DNA of 64,000 nt from Theocolax elegans (Eukaryota > Arthropoda > Insecta > Hymenoptera > Cerocephalidae), in the NCBI GenBank assembly GCA_026168455.1, contig CM047426.1:39614175-39678174 (forward strand), read 5' to 3'. The notes beneath the pieces are model-generated. The model worked only from the letters and a program-made list of their open reading frames with translations. It searched no databases and was not told where the DNA came from. Shown piece by piece: positions 11,201 through 23,236 of this stretch. A program made the position numbers and the translations under genes. Position 1 is the first letter of the stretch; the number at the start of each line of letters is the position of its first letter.

Positions 11201-14200
11201 AACAGGCGCATTTTAGTACAAAGAGAATAACCAAAATACTGAATGTCTATTATTAGTTGGAGAGTGGGGACTTCGTGGTGCGTGCGCTCCGTCGATCGCC
11301 TGCGTACACGCACCACGAAGTCATTTTTACCGCTCGATTCAACCCGTTTGATTATTATAAAAAAAATCTTTCGGTATTCAATGTCGTCTTATTTTCTGAT
11401 TAAGTTAAATATTTAAGTAAATTAATTAACAGGCGCATTTTAGTACAAAGAGAATAACCAAAATACTGAATGTCTATTATTAGTTGGAGAGTGGGGACTT
11501 CGTGGTGCGTGCGCTCCGTCGATCGCCTGCGTACACGCACCACGAAGTCATTTTTACCGCTCGATTCAACCCGTTTGATTATTATAAAAAAAATCTTTCG
11601 GTATTCAATGTCGTCTTATTTTTCTGATTAAGTTAAATATTTAAGTAAATTAATTAACAGGCGCATTTTAGTACAAAGAGAATAACCAAAATACTGAATG
11701 TCTATTATTAGTTGGAGAGTGGGGACTTCGTGGTGCGTGCGCTCCGTCGATCGCCTGCGTACACGCACCACGAAGTCATTTTTACCGCTCGATTCAACCC
11801 GTTTGATTATTATAAAAAAAATCTTTCGGTATTCAATGTCGTCTTATTTTCTGATTAAGTTAAATATTTAAGTAAATTAATTAACAGGCGCATTTTAGTA
11901 CAAAGAGAATAACCAAAATACTGAATGTCTATTATTAGTTGGAGAGTGGGGACTTCGTGGTGCGTGCGCTCCGTCGATCGCCTGCGTACACGCACCACGA
12001 AGTCATTTTTACCGCTCGATTCAACCCGTTTGATTATTATAAAAAAAATCTTTCTGTATTCAATGTCGTCTTATTTTTCTGATTAAGTTAAATATTTAAG
12101 TAAATTAATTAACAGGCGCATTTTAGTACAAAGAGAATAACCAAAATACTGAATGTCTATTATTAGTTGGAGATTGGGGACTTCGTGGTGCGTGCGCTCC
12201 GTCGATCGCCTGCGTACACGCACCACGAAGTCATTTTTACCGCTCGATTCAACCCGTTTGATTATTATAAAAAAAATCTTTCGGTATTCAATGTCGTCTT
12301 ATTTTCTGATTAAGTTAAATATTTAAGTAAATTAATTAACAGGCGCATTTTAGTACAAAGAGAATAACCAGAATACTGAATGTCTATTATTAGTTGGGGA
12401 GTGGGGACTTCGTGGTGCGTGCGCTCCGTCGATCGCCTGCGTACACGCACCACGAAGTCATTTTTACCGCTCGATTCAACCCGTTTGATTATTATAAAAA
12501 AAATCTTTCTGTATTCAATGTCGTCTTATTTTTCTAAATAAGTTAAACATTTAAGTAAATTAATTAACAGGCGCATTTTAGTACAAGAGAATAACCAAAA
12601 TACTGAATGTCTATTATTAGTTGGAGAGTGGGGACTTCGTGGTGCGTGCGCTCCGTCGATCGCCTGCGTACACGCACCACGAAGTCATTTTTACCGCTCG
12701 ATTCAACCCGTTTGATTATTATAAAAAAAATCTTTCGGTATTCAATGTCGTCTTATTTTCTGATTAAGTTAAATATTTAAGTAAATTAATTAACAGGCGC
12801 ATTTTAGTACAAGAGAATAACCAAATACTGAATGTCTATTATTAGTTGGAGAGTGGGGACTTCGTGGTGCGTGCGCTCCGTCGATCGCCTGCGTACACGC
12901 ACCACGAAGTCATTTTTACCGCTCGATTCAACCCGTTTGATTATTATAAAAAAAATCTTTCGGTATTCAATGTCGTCTTATTTTTCTGATAAGTTAAACA
13001 TTTAAGTAAATTAATTAACAGGCGCATTTTAGTACGAAGAGAATAACCAGAATACTGAATGTCTATTATTAGTTGGAGAGTGGGGACTTCGTGGTGCGTG
13101 CGCTCCGTCGATCGCCTGCGTACACGCACCACGAAGTCATTTTTACCGCTCGATTCAACCCGTTTGATTATTATAAAAAAAATCTTTCTGTATTCAATGT
13201 CGTCTTATTTTCTGATTAAGTTAAATATTTAAGTAAATTAATTAACAGGCGCATTTTAGTACAAAGAGAATAACCAAAATACTGAATGTCTATTATTAGT
13301 TGGAGAGTGGGGACTTCGTGGTGCGTGCGCTCCGTCGTTCGCCTGCGTACACGCACCACGAAGTCATTTTTACCGCTCGATTCAACCCGTTTGATTATTA
13401 TAAAAAAATCTTTCTGTATTCAATGTCGTCTTATTTTTCTGATTAAGTTAAATATTTAAGTAAATTAATTAACAGGCGCATTTTAGTACAAAGAGAATAA
13501 CCAAAATACTGAATGTCTATTATTAGTTGGAGAGTGGGGACTTCGTGGTGCGTGCGCTCCGTCGATCGCCTGCGTACACGCACCACGAAGTCATTTTTAC
13601 CGCTCGATTCAACCCGTTTGATTATTATAAAAAAAATCTTTCGGTATTCAATGTCGTCTTATTTTCTGATTAAGTTAAATATTTAAGTAAATTAATTAAC
13701 AGGCGCATTTTAGTACAAGAGAATAACCAAAATACTGAATGTCTATTATTAGTTGGAGAGTGGGGACTTCGTGGTGCGTGCGCTCCGTCGATCGCCTGCG
13801 TACACGCACCACGAAGTCATTTTTACCGCTCGATTCAACCCGTTTGATTATTATAAAAAAATCTTTCGGTATTCAATGTCGTCTTATTTTTCTGATTAAG
13901 TTAAATATTTAAGTAAATTAATTAACAGGCGCATTTTAGTACAAAGAGAATAACCAAAATACTGAATGTCTATTATTAGTTGGAGAGTGGGGACTTCGTG
14001 GTGCGTGCGCTCCGTCGATCGCCTGCGTACACGCACCACGAAGTCATTTTTACCGCTCGATTCAACCCGTTTGATTATTATAAAAAAATCTTTCGGTATT
14101 CAATGTCGTCTTATTTTCTGATTAAGTTAAATATTTAAGTAAATTAATTAACAGGCGCATTTTAGTACAAAGAGAATAACCAAATACTGAATGTCTATTA

Positions 14201-15550
14201 TTAGTTGGAGAGTGGGGACTTCGTGGTGCGTGCGCTCCGTCGATCGCCTGCGTACACGCACCACGAAGTCATTTTTTACCGCTCGATTCAACCCGTTTGA
14301 TTATTATAAAAAAATCTTTCTGTATTCAATGTCGTCTTATTTTTCTGATTAAGTTAAATATTTAAGTAAATTAATTAACAGGCGCATTTTAGTACAAAGA
14401 GAATAACCAAAATACTGAATGTCTATTATTAGTTGGAGAGTGGGGACTTCGTGGTGCGTGCGCTCCGTCGATCGCCTGCGTACACGCACCACGAAGTCAT
14501 TTTTTACCGCTCGATTCAACCCGTTTGATTATTATAAAAAAATCTTTCGGTATTCAATGTCGTCTTATTTTTCTGATTAAGTTAAATATTTAAGTAATTA
14601 ATTAACAGGCGCATTTTAGTACAAAGAGAATAACCAAAATACTGAATGTCTATTATTAGTTGGAGAGTGGGGACTTCGTGGTGCGTGCGCTCCGTCGATC
14701 GCCTGCGTACACGCACCACGAAGTCATTTTTACCGCTCGATTCAACCCGTTTGATTATTATAAAAAAATCTTTCGGTATTCAATGTCGTCTTATTTTCTG
14801 ATTAAGTTAAATATTTAAGTAAATTAATTAACAGGCGCATTTTAGTACAAAGAGAATAACCAAAATACTGAATGTCTATTATTAGTTGGAGAGTGGGGAC
14901 TTCGTGGTGCGTGCGCTCCGTCGATCGCCTGCGTACACGCACCACGAAGTCATTTTTACCGCTCGATTCAACCCGTTTGATTATTATAAAAAAAATCTTT
15001 CGGTATTCAATGTCGTCTTATTTTCTGATTAAGTTAAATATTTAAGTAAATTAATTAACAGGCGCATTTTAGTACAAAGAGAATAACCAAAATACTGAAT
15101 GTCTATTATTAGTTGGAGAGTGGGGACTTCGTGGTGCGTGCGCTCCGTCGATCGCCTGCGTACACGCACCACGAAGTCATTTTTACCGCTCGATTCAACC
15201 CGTTTTGATTATTATAAAAAAAATCTTTCTGAATTCAATGTCGTCTTATTTTTCTGATTAAGTTAAATATTTAAGTAAATTAATTAACAGGCGCATTTTA
15301 GTACAAAGGAATAACCAAAATACTGAATGTCTATTATTAGTTGGAGATTGGGGACTTCGTGGTGCGTGCGCTCCGTCGATCGCCTGCGTACACGCACCAC
15401 GAAGTCATTTTTACCGCTCGATTCAACCCGTTCGATTATTATAAAAAAATCTTTCGGTATTCAATGTCGTCTATTTTCTGATTAAGTTAAATATTTAATT
15501 AATTAATAACAGGCGCATTTTAGTACAAAGAGAATAACCATAATACTGAA

Positions 15551-15930
15551 TCTGAAAATTTTTTCATGTGCATTTTTCGAACACCGCGACTCAGTGGCTC
15601 GGCGTGTCACTATAATGTGACGCCAGTTCAGGTGCGCGTGCGTTTCGTGCACTTGTCAGTGCATGAGAGGCAAGGGCATCTGAACTATAGGGAACGTTAG
15701 GGACGCGAAGATGTAAAGAGGATCGCGGTGGTTCCATCGGGAGGACAGGAAACTGTAATTATTAGACTAATTACAGTGACCGATGATATCTTCCGATGGA
15801 CACAAGCACCACTGTTTCAACTACATGTGCTTTGTTCACAGACACACCGTTCACCTTCGTCGCTGATTAGCCCTGGCAGCATAAATAGAGCGACGTTAAA
15901 TAACATAAAAAAAAAAAAAAAAAAAAAAAA
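15551..15930 (+). mobile_element. SINE copy 1 in array (5' truncated)
   Basis: Starts directly at tctgaaaattttttcatg after aatactgaa, without the tRNA-like head present in copies 2-4. It ends in a run of more than 20 A, then tactgaatgtc of the next monomer. Confidence 0.8.
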
Positions 15931-16844
15931 TACTGAATGTCTATTATTAGTTGGAGAGTGGGGACTTCGTGGTGCGTGCGCTCCGTCGTTCGCCTGCGTA
16001 CACGCACCACGAAGTCATTTTACCGCTCGATTCAACCCGTTTGATTATTATAATAAAAATCTTTCTGTATTCAATGTCGTCTTATTTTTCTAAATAAGTT
16101 AAACATTTAAGTAAATTAATTAACAGGCGCATTTTGGTACGAAGGGAATAACCAGAATACTGAATGTCTATTATTAGTTGGGGAGTGGGGACTTCGTGGT
16201 GCGTGCGCTCCGTCGATCGCCTGCGTACACGCACCACGAAGTCATTTTTACCGCTCGATTCAACCCGTTTGATTATTATAAAAAAATCTTTCTGTATTCA
16301 ATGTCGTCTTATTTTTCTAAATAAGTTAAACATTTAAGTAAATTAATTAACAGGCGCATTTTGGTACGAAGGGAATAACCAGAATACTGAATGTCTATTA
16401 TTAGTTGGAGAGTGGGGACTTCGTGGTGCGTGCGCTCCGTCGATCGCCTGCGTACACGCACCACGTAGTCATTTTTACCGCTCGTTTCAACCCGTTTGAT
16501 TATTATAAAAAAATCTTTCGGTATTTAATGTCGTCTTATTTTTCTGAATAAGTTAAACATTTAAGTAAATAAATTAACAGGCGCATTTTAGTACGCAGGA
16601 ATAACCAGAATACTGAATGTCTATTGTTAGTTGGAAAGTGGGGACTTCGTGGTGCGTGCGCTCCGTCGATCGCCTGCGTACACGCACCACGAAGTCATTT
16701 TTACCGCTCGATTCAACCCGTTTGATTATTATAAAAAAAATCTTTCGGTATTCAATGTCGTCTTATTTTCTGATTAAGTTAAATATTTAAGTAAATTAAT
16801 TAACAGGCGCATTTTAGTTCAAAGAGAATAACCAAAATACTGAA

Positions 16845-17300
16845 ATGAGCCGCGGTGGCTCATGGGTAGAGCTCCCGTCTCTCACAACGAGGGTCGTGGG
16901 TTCGATCCCAGACGTGTATCTCTGAAAATTTTTTCATGTGCATTTTTCGAACACCGCGACTCAGTGGCTCGGCGTGTCACTATAATGTGACGCCAGTTCA
17001 GGTGCGCGTGCGTTTCGTGCACTTGTCAGTGCATGAGAGGCAAGGGCATCTGAACTATAGGGAACGTTAGGGACGCGAAGATGTAAAGAGGATCGCGGTG
17101 GTTCCATCGGGAGGACAGGAAACTGTAATTATTAGACTAATTACAGTGACCGATGATATCTTCCGATGGACACAAGCACCACTGTTTCAACTACATGTGC
17201 TTTGTTCACAGACACACCGTTCACCTTCGTCGCTGATTAGCCCTGCCAGCATAAATAGAGCGACGTTAAATAACATAAAAAAAAAAAAAAAAAAAAAAAA
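16845..17300 (+). mobile_element. tRNA-derived SINE copy 2 in array
   Basis: Head with A-box TGGCTCATGGG (16856-16866) and B-box GGTTCGATCCC (16899-16909), then a body and a poly-A tail. It sits between two copies of aaaatactgaa, a TSD made from the monomer sequence. The 3' part (cgtcgctgattagccctg, then gagcgacgttaaataacat) resembles the SINE at 51238-51434. Confidence 0.85.
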
Positions 17301-18887
17301 ATACTGAATGTCTATTATTAGTTGGAGAGTGGGGACTTCGTGGTGCGTGCGCTCCGTCGTTCGCCTGCGTACACGCACCACGAAGTCATTTTTACCGCTC
17401 GATTCAACCCGTTTGATTATTATAATAAAAATCTTTCGGTATTCAATGTCGTCTTATTTTCTGATTAAGTTAAATATTTAAGTAAATTAATTAACAGGCG
17501 CATTTTAGTACAAAGAGAATAACCAAAATACTGAATGTCTATTATTAGTTGGAGAGTGGGGACTTCGTGGTGCGTGCGCTCCGTCGATCGCCTGCGTACA
17601 CGCACCACGAAGTCATTTTTACCGCTTGATTCAACCCGTTTGATTATTATAAAAAAATCTTTCTGTATTCAATGTCGTCTTATTTTTCTGATTAAGTTAA
17701 ATATTTAAGTAAATTAATTAACAAGCGCATTTTGGTACGAAGGGAATAACCAGAATACTGAATGTCTATTATTAGTTGGAGAGTGGGGACTTCGTGGTGC
17801 GTGCGCTCCGTCGATCGCCTGCGTACACGCACCACGAAGTCATTTTTACCGCTCGTTTCAACCCGTTTGATTATTATAAAAAAATCTTTCGGTATTTAAT
17901 GTCGTCTTATTTTTCTGAATAAGTTAAACATTTAAGTAAATAAATTAACAGGCGCATTTTAGTACAAAGAGAATAACCAAAATACTGAATGTCTATTATT
18001 AGTTGGAGAGTGGGGACTTCGTGGTGCGTGCGCTCCGTCGATCGCCTGCGTACACGCACCACGAAGTCATTTTTACCGCTTGATTCAACCCGTTTGATTA
18101 TTATAAAAAAATCTTTCGGTATTCAATGTCGTCTTATTTTCTGATTAAGTTAAATATTTAAGTAAATTAATTAACAAGCGCATTTTGGTACGAAGGGAAT
18201 AACCAGAATACTGAATGTCTATTATTAGTTGAGAGTGGGGACTTCGTGGTGCGTGCGCTCCGTCGATCGCCTGCGTACACGCACCACGAAGTCATTTTTA
18301 CCGCTCGTTTCAACCCGTTTGATTATTATAAAAAAATCTTTCGGTATTTAATGTCGTCTTATTTTCTGATTAAGTTAAATATTTAAGTAAATAATTAACA
18401 GCGCATTTTAGTACAAGAGAATAACCAAAATACTGAATGTCTATTATTAGTTGGAGAGTGGGGACTTCGTGGTGCGTGCGCTCCGTCGATCGCCTGCGTA
18501 CACGCACCACGAAGTCATTTTTACCGCTTGATTCAACCCGTTTGATTATTATAAAAAAATCTTTCTGTATTCAATGTCGTCTTATTTTCTGATTAAGTTA
18601 AATATTTAAGTAAATTAATTAACAAGCGCATTTTGGTACGAAGGAATAACCAGAATACTGAATGTCTATTGTTAGTTGGAAAGTGGGGACTTCGTGGTGC
18701 GTGCGCTCCGTCGATCGCCTGCGTACACGCACCACGAAGTCATTTTTACCGCTCGATTCAACCCGTTTGATTATATAAAAAAATCTTTCGGTATTCAATG
18801 TCGTCTTATTTTCTGATTAAGTTAAATATTTAAGTAAATTAATTAACAGGCGCATTTTAGTTCAAAGAGAATAACCAAAATACTGAA

Positions 18888-19340
18888 ATGAGCCGCGGTG
18901 GCTCATGGGTAGAGCTCCCGTCTCTCACAACGAGGGTCGTGGGTTCGATCCCAGACGTGTATCTCTGAAAATTTTTTCATGTGCATTTTTCGAACACCGC
19001 GACTCAGTGGCTCGGCGTGTCACTATAATGTGACGCCAGTTCAGGTGCGCGTGCGTTTCGTGCACTTGTCAGTGCATGAGAGGCAAGGGCATCTGAACTA
19101 TAGGGAACGTTAGGGACGCGAAGATGTAAAGAGGATCGCGGTGGTTCCATCGGGAGGACAGGAAACTGTAATTATTAGACTAATTACAGTGACCGATGAT
19201 ATCTTCCGATGGACACAAGCACCACTGTTTCAACTACATGTGCTTTGTTCACAGACACACCGTTCACCTTCGTCGCTGATTAGCCCTGGCAGCATAAATA
19301 GAGCGACGTTAAATAACATAAAAAAAAAAAAAAAAAAAAA
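18888..19340 (+). mobile_element. tRNA-derived SINE copy 3 in array
   Basis: Same SINE, same insertion point in the monomer and same flanking variants (ttagttcaaag before, cgtcgttcgcc after) as copy 2. Confidence 0.85.
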
Positions 19341-20029
19341 AATACTGAATGTCTATTATTAGTTGGAGAGTGGGGACTTCGTGGTGCGTGCGCTCCGTCG
19401 TTCGCCTGCGTACACGCACCACGAAGTCATTTTTACCGCTCGATTCAACCCGTTTGATTATTATAATAAAAATCTTTCGGTATTCAATGTCGTCTTATTT
19501 TCTGATTAAGTTAAATATTTAAGTAAATTAATTAACAGGCGCATTTTAGTACAAAGAGAATAACCAAAATACTGAATGTCTATTATTAGTTGGAGAGTGG
19601 GGACTTCGTGGTGCGTGCGCTCCGTCGATCGCCTGCGTACACGCACCACGAAGTCATTTTTACCGCTTGATTCAACCCGTTTGATTATTATAAAAAAATC
19701 TTTCGGTATTTAATGTCGTCTTATTTTTCTGAATAAGTTAAACATTTAAGTAAATAAATTAACAGGCGCATTTTAATACGCAGGAATAACCAGAATACTG
19801 AATGTCTATTGTTAGTTGGAAAGTGGGGACTTCGTGGTGCGTGCGCTCCGTCGATCGCCTGCGTACACGCACCACGAAGTCATTTTTACCGCTCGATTCA
19901 ACCCGTTTGATTATTATAAAAAAAATCTTTCGGTATTCAATGTCGTCTTATTTTCTGATTAAGTTAAATATTTAAGTAAATTAATTAACAGGCGCATTTT
20001 AGTTCAAAGAGAATAACCAAAATACTGAA

Positions 20030-20480
20030 ATGAGCCGCGGTGGCTCATGGGTAGAGCTCCCGTCTCTCACAACGAGGGTCGTGGGTTCGATCCCAGACGT
20101 GTATCTCTGAAAATTTTTTCATGTGCATTTTTCGAACACCTCGACTCAGTGGCTCGGCGTGTCACTATAATGTGACGCCAGTTCAGGTGCGCGTGCGTTT
20201 CGTGCACTTGTCAGTGCATGAGAGGCAAGGGCATCTGAACTATAGGGAACGTTAGGGACGCGAAGATGTAAAGAGGATCGCGGTGGTTCCATCGGGAGGA
20301 CAGGAAACTGTAATTATTAGACTAATTACAGTGACCGATGATATCTTCCGATGGACACAAGCACCACTGTTTCAACTACATGTGCTTTGTTCACAGACAC
20401 ACCGTTCACCTTCGTCGCTGATTAGCCCTGGCAGCATAAATAGAGCGACGTTAAATAACATAAAAAAAAAAAAAAAAAAA
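20030..20480 (+). mobile_element. tRNA-derived SINE copy 4 in array
   Basis: Same SINE and junctions as copies 2 and 3, with one private change (aacacctcg in place of aacaccgcg near 20140). Confidence 0.85.
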
Positions 20481-21246
20481 AATACTGAATGTCTATTATT
20501 AGTTGGAGAGTGGGGACTTCGTGGTGCGTGCGCTCCGTCGTTCGCCTGCGTACACGCACCACGAAGTCATTTTTACCGCTCGATTCAACCCGTTTGATTA
20601 TTATAATAAAAATCTTTCGGTATTCAATGTCGTCTTATTTTCTGATTAAGTTAAATATTTAAGTAAATTAATTAACAGGCGCATTTTAGTACAAAGAGAA
20701 TAACCAAAATACTGAATGTCTATTATTAGTTGGAGAGTGGGGACTTCGTGGTGCGTGCGCTCCGTCGATCGCCTGCGTACACGCACCACGAAGTCATTTT
20801 TACCGCTTGATTCAACCCGTTTGATTATTATAAAAAAATCTTTCGGTATTTAATGTCGTCTTATTTTTCTGAATAAGTTAAACATTTAAGTAAATAAATT
20901 AACAGGCGCATTTTAATACGCAGGAATAACCAGAATACTGAATGTCTATTGTTAGTTGGAGAGTGGGGACTTCGTGGTGCGTGCGCTCCGTCGAACGCCT
21001 GCGTACACGCACCACGAAGTCATTTTTACCGCTCGATTCAACCCGTTTGATTATTATAAAAAAAATCTTTCTGTATTTAATGTCGTCTTATTTTTCTGAA
21101 TAAGTTAAACATTTAAGTAAATTAATTAACAGGCGCATTTTAGTACGCAGGAATAATCAGAATACTGAATGTCTATTATTAGTTGGAGAGTGGGGACTTC
21201 GTGGTGCGTGCGCTCCGTCGATCGCCTGCGTACACGCACCACGAAC

Positions 21247-22003
21247 TCGCATTTGCTGCTTAATTCGCGTGTGTCATGTCATACTAAAAAAATTATAAAT
21301 ATTGCTGCTACGTTGATAAGATTTGGAATAGACAAATATTACCGTCATAAACTAACAATATCTATAACTATTAAACGTTTCTGGACGAAGTCCACGAAGG
21401 TCTCAACTCCGTCGGGATACGACCCGTTTAGTCCGTGCGCGCATGCGCATTGCGTTGGAATCGACGTGATCCGCGCGTACGACATACGCCCGTGCGGTCG
21501 TCTATCGGTATACGCGTATGTTCGCGCTTCTTGTCGATCTGTCAATGGATTCTTCATTGTATTGCTGATGACATGGTGCTTTTTATTCAACACCGGCTCG
21601 CTATATGATTAACGTGGAGTTGTGGATTTTGTTTAGAGGTAAGTTGCTTAGCCGTAGATGAACTTTATTATTTATATAGTTATATTACAAGTGAGAAGGT
21701 TAGTGTTCCCCTAACCTCTCAAATGATATTAAAAGGCAATTGTATACCTTTTTATGCATCCTTACGGGGCGTCAACAATCATCGGAGCCAATCTGAGTAC
21801 GTGCTGTTGTTTCTAGGTCTTGGACGCGGTGCAGCTTCTAGAATATATACTACCCTTCAACTCCTGGGCTACTGAGTGAGCTAATGATGGTGCTCATCCT
21901 GGTTCCTTGGGCCCGTTCCTAGTCAAAGAGACTAATGATATGTGCTTTTTCCATACTAAGAACGCTTGAATGCTGGATTATGGTAAAATGTGCAAAGATT
22001 CGT
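21247..22003. other. Unique GC-richer segment next to the array
   Basis: After the truncated last monomer the sequence becomes unique. A CpG-rich block lies at about 21390-21540, and a donor-like tttagag/gtaagt near 21635. A 147-codon plus-strand ORF (21169-21612) starts inside the satellite and has no motif. It could be a 5' non-coding exon or just captured sequence. I do not recognise the segment at 21700-21990. Confidence 0.3.
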
Positions 22004-22983
22004 AATAACTGTTCGTAATTATTATATTTAATTTTAGTTATTAAAAAATTGAACAATTCATTAAAATTGTTGTCACTCCAGGGTTAGTAAAAGTGTCAAT
22101 TATTTGTAACTATGCAAGTGCAGAACTGTAAGCCTAATTGCCCACTCTAGAATGAGTAATCAATCCGGAATTTATCGGATTAAGGCATTAAAAATATTTC
22201 AGTACGTAACTGAATTTATAAAAAAGTTTTATGATTATAAAAAAAAATGATTAAAAGAAAAATGTTTTAAATGATTTAATTATAAATAGCAGTACACAAT
22301 TAGTGTTTATAAATATCTTACACGCTATTAAAAAACATTTATTGGATTAAGATATTCTATAATTTGAGTTATAGAATAGGATTTTTCATGCAAGCCCAAT
22401 GATTGCTAATAACTGTTCGTAATTATTATATTTAATTTTAGTTATTAAAAAATTGAACGATTTATTAAAATTTTTGTCACTCCATAGTGAGTAAAAGTAT
22501 CAATTACTTGTAATTGTGCAAGTGCAGCACTGTAAGTCTAATTGCCCACTCTATAATGAGTAATCAATCCTGAATTTATGGGATTAAGGCATTAAAAATA
22601 TTTCAGTACGTAACTGAATTTATAAAAATGTTTTATGATTATAAAAAAAAAGATGAAAAGAAAAATGTTTTAAATGATTTAATTATAAATAGCAGTACAC
22701 AATTATTATTTATAAATATCTTACACGCTATTAAAAAACATTTATTGGATTAAGATATTCTATAATTTGAGTTATAGAATAGGATTTTTCACGCAAGCCC
22801 AATGATTGCTAATAACTGTTCGTAATTATTATATTTAATTTTAGTTATTAAAAAATTGAACAATTCATTAAAATTGTTGTCACTCCATAGTGAGTAAAAG
22901 TATCAATTGCTTGTAACTATGCAAGTACAGAACTGTAAGCCTAATTGCCCACTCTATAATGAGTAATCAATCCTGAATTTATC
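22004..22983 (+). repeat. About 404-bp tandem repeat, 2.4 copies
   Basis: The word aataactgttcgtaattatt starts units at 22004, 22408 and 22811; the third unit stops near 22983. Units are AT-rich, about 95% alike, and non-coding. Confidence 0.9.
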
Positions 22984-23105
22984 ATACACGCTAAAAAGAC
23001 ATTCTCAAAGTTAGAGAAAAAAAAAATTTTTGGCTTTTAATCAACATATAATAAATTTCTTCAAGGTTAGGTTATATCATCTCCACAAAATCAAATCACA
23101 GTGTT

Positions 23106-23166
23106 AGTATAACTACGCCATCTACCGACATCATTTGAATCGTACGCTAGATGGCGTAGTATACTG
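23106..23166. repeat. Hairpin near right end of TTAA element
   Basis: gtataactacgccatcta near 23107 pairs with tagatggcgtagtatac near 23150-23166, leaving about 25 bases of loop. It lies 66 bp inside the right end. Confidence 0.6.
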
Positions 23167-23236
23167 ATAATGCAACCTACTATATCGACGGCAGGTCGAT
23201 AATACAGTCATAAAATTGACTTTGGAACCCCCTTAA

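Larger units (their letters stand above)
8217..21246 (+). repeat. Satellite-like array of about 228-bp monomers
   Basis: About 50 head-to-tail monomers, for example with tgaatgtctattattagttg starting at 8281, 8509 and 8737. Each holds a perfect palindrome, ACTTCGTGGTGCGTG and CACGCACCACGAAGT, around a 22-base loop with cgatcg at its centre. Monomers in the left two-thirds are nearly identical. Those right of about 15500 are more diverged, with shared variants (cgtcgttcgcc, ttggtacgaag) and four SINE insertions. The last monomer is cut at 21246. Long ORFs across the array are shadows of the repeat. Confidence 0.95.
7647..23232. mobile_element. 15.6-kb TTAA-flanked element carrying a satellite array
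   Basis: Ends GGGGGTTCCAAAGTCAATTT (7647 on) and its reverse complement (ending 23232) form a TIR of about 21 bp. TTAA flanks both ends (7643-7646, 23233-23236), the target duplication of piggyBac-type elements. It interrupts the P transposase exon. No transposase ORF is visible inside: the contents are a short left flank (7670-8216), the 228-bp array (8217-21246), a unique GC-richer segment, a 404-bp tandem repeat and a terminal hairpin. piggyBac membership is inferred from TTAA only. Confidence 0.75.

Noticed and set aside
15728..20597. Repeated plus-strand ORFs starting MVPSGGQETVIIRLITVTDD (15728, 17098, 19141, 20283)
   Set aside because: They lie within the four SINE copies and read through the poly-A tail into satellite; they are identical only because the SINE is duplicated.
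8217..21246. CRISPR-like array
   Set aside because: Units are contiguous 228-bp tandem monomers with no unique spacers, in eukaryotic DNA.
21169..21612. 147-codon ORF at the array end
   Set aside because: It starts inside a satellite monomer and runs into unique sequence with no domain or codon bias.
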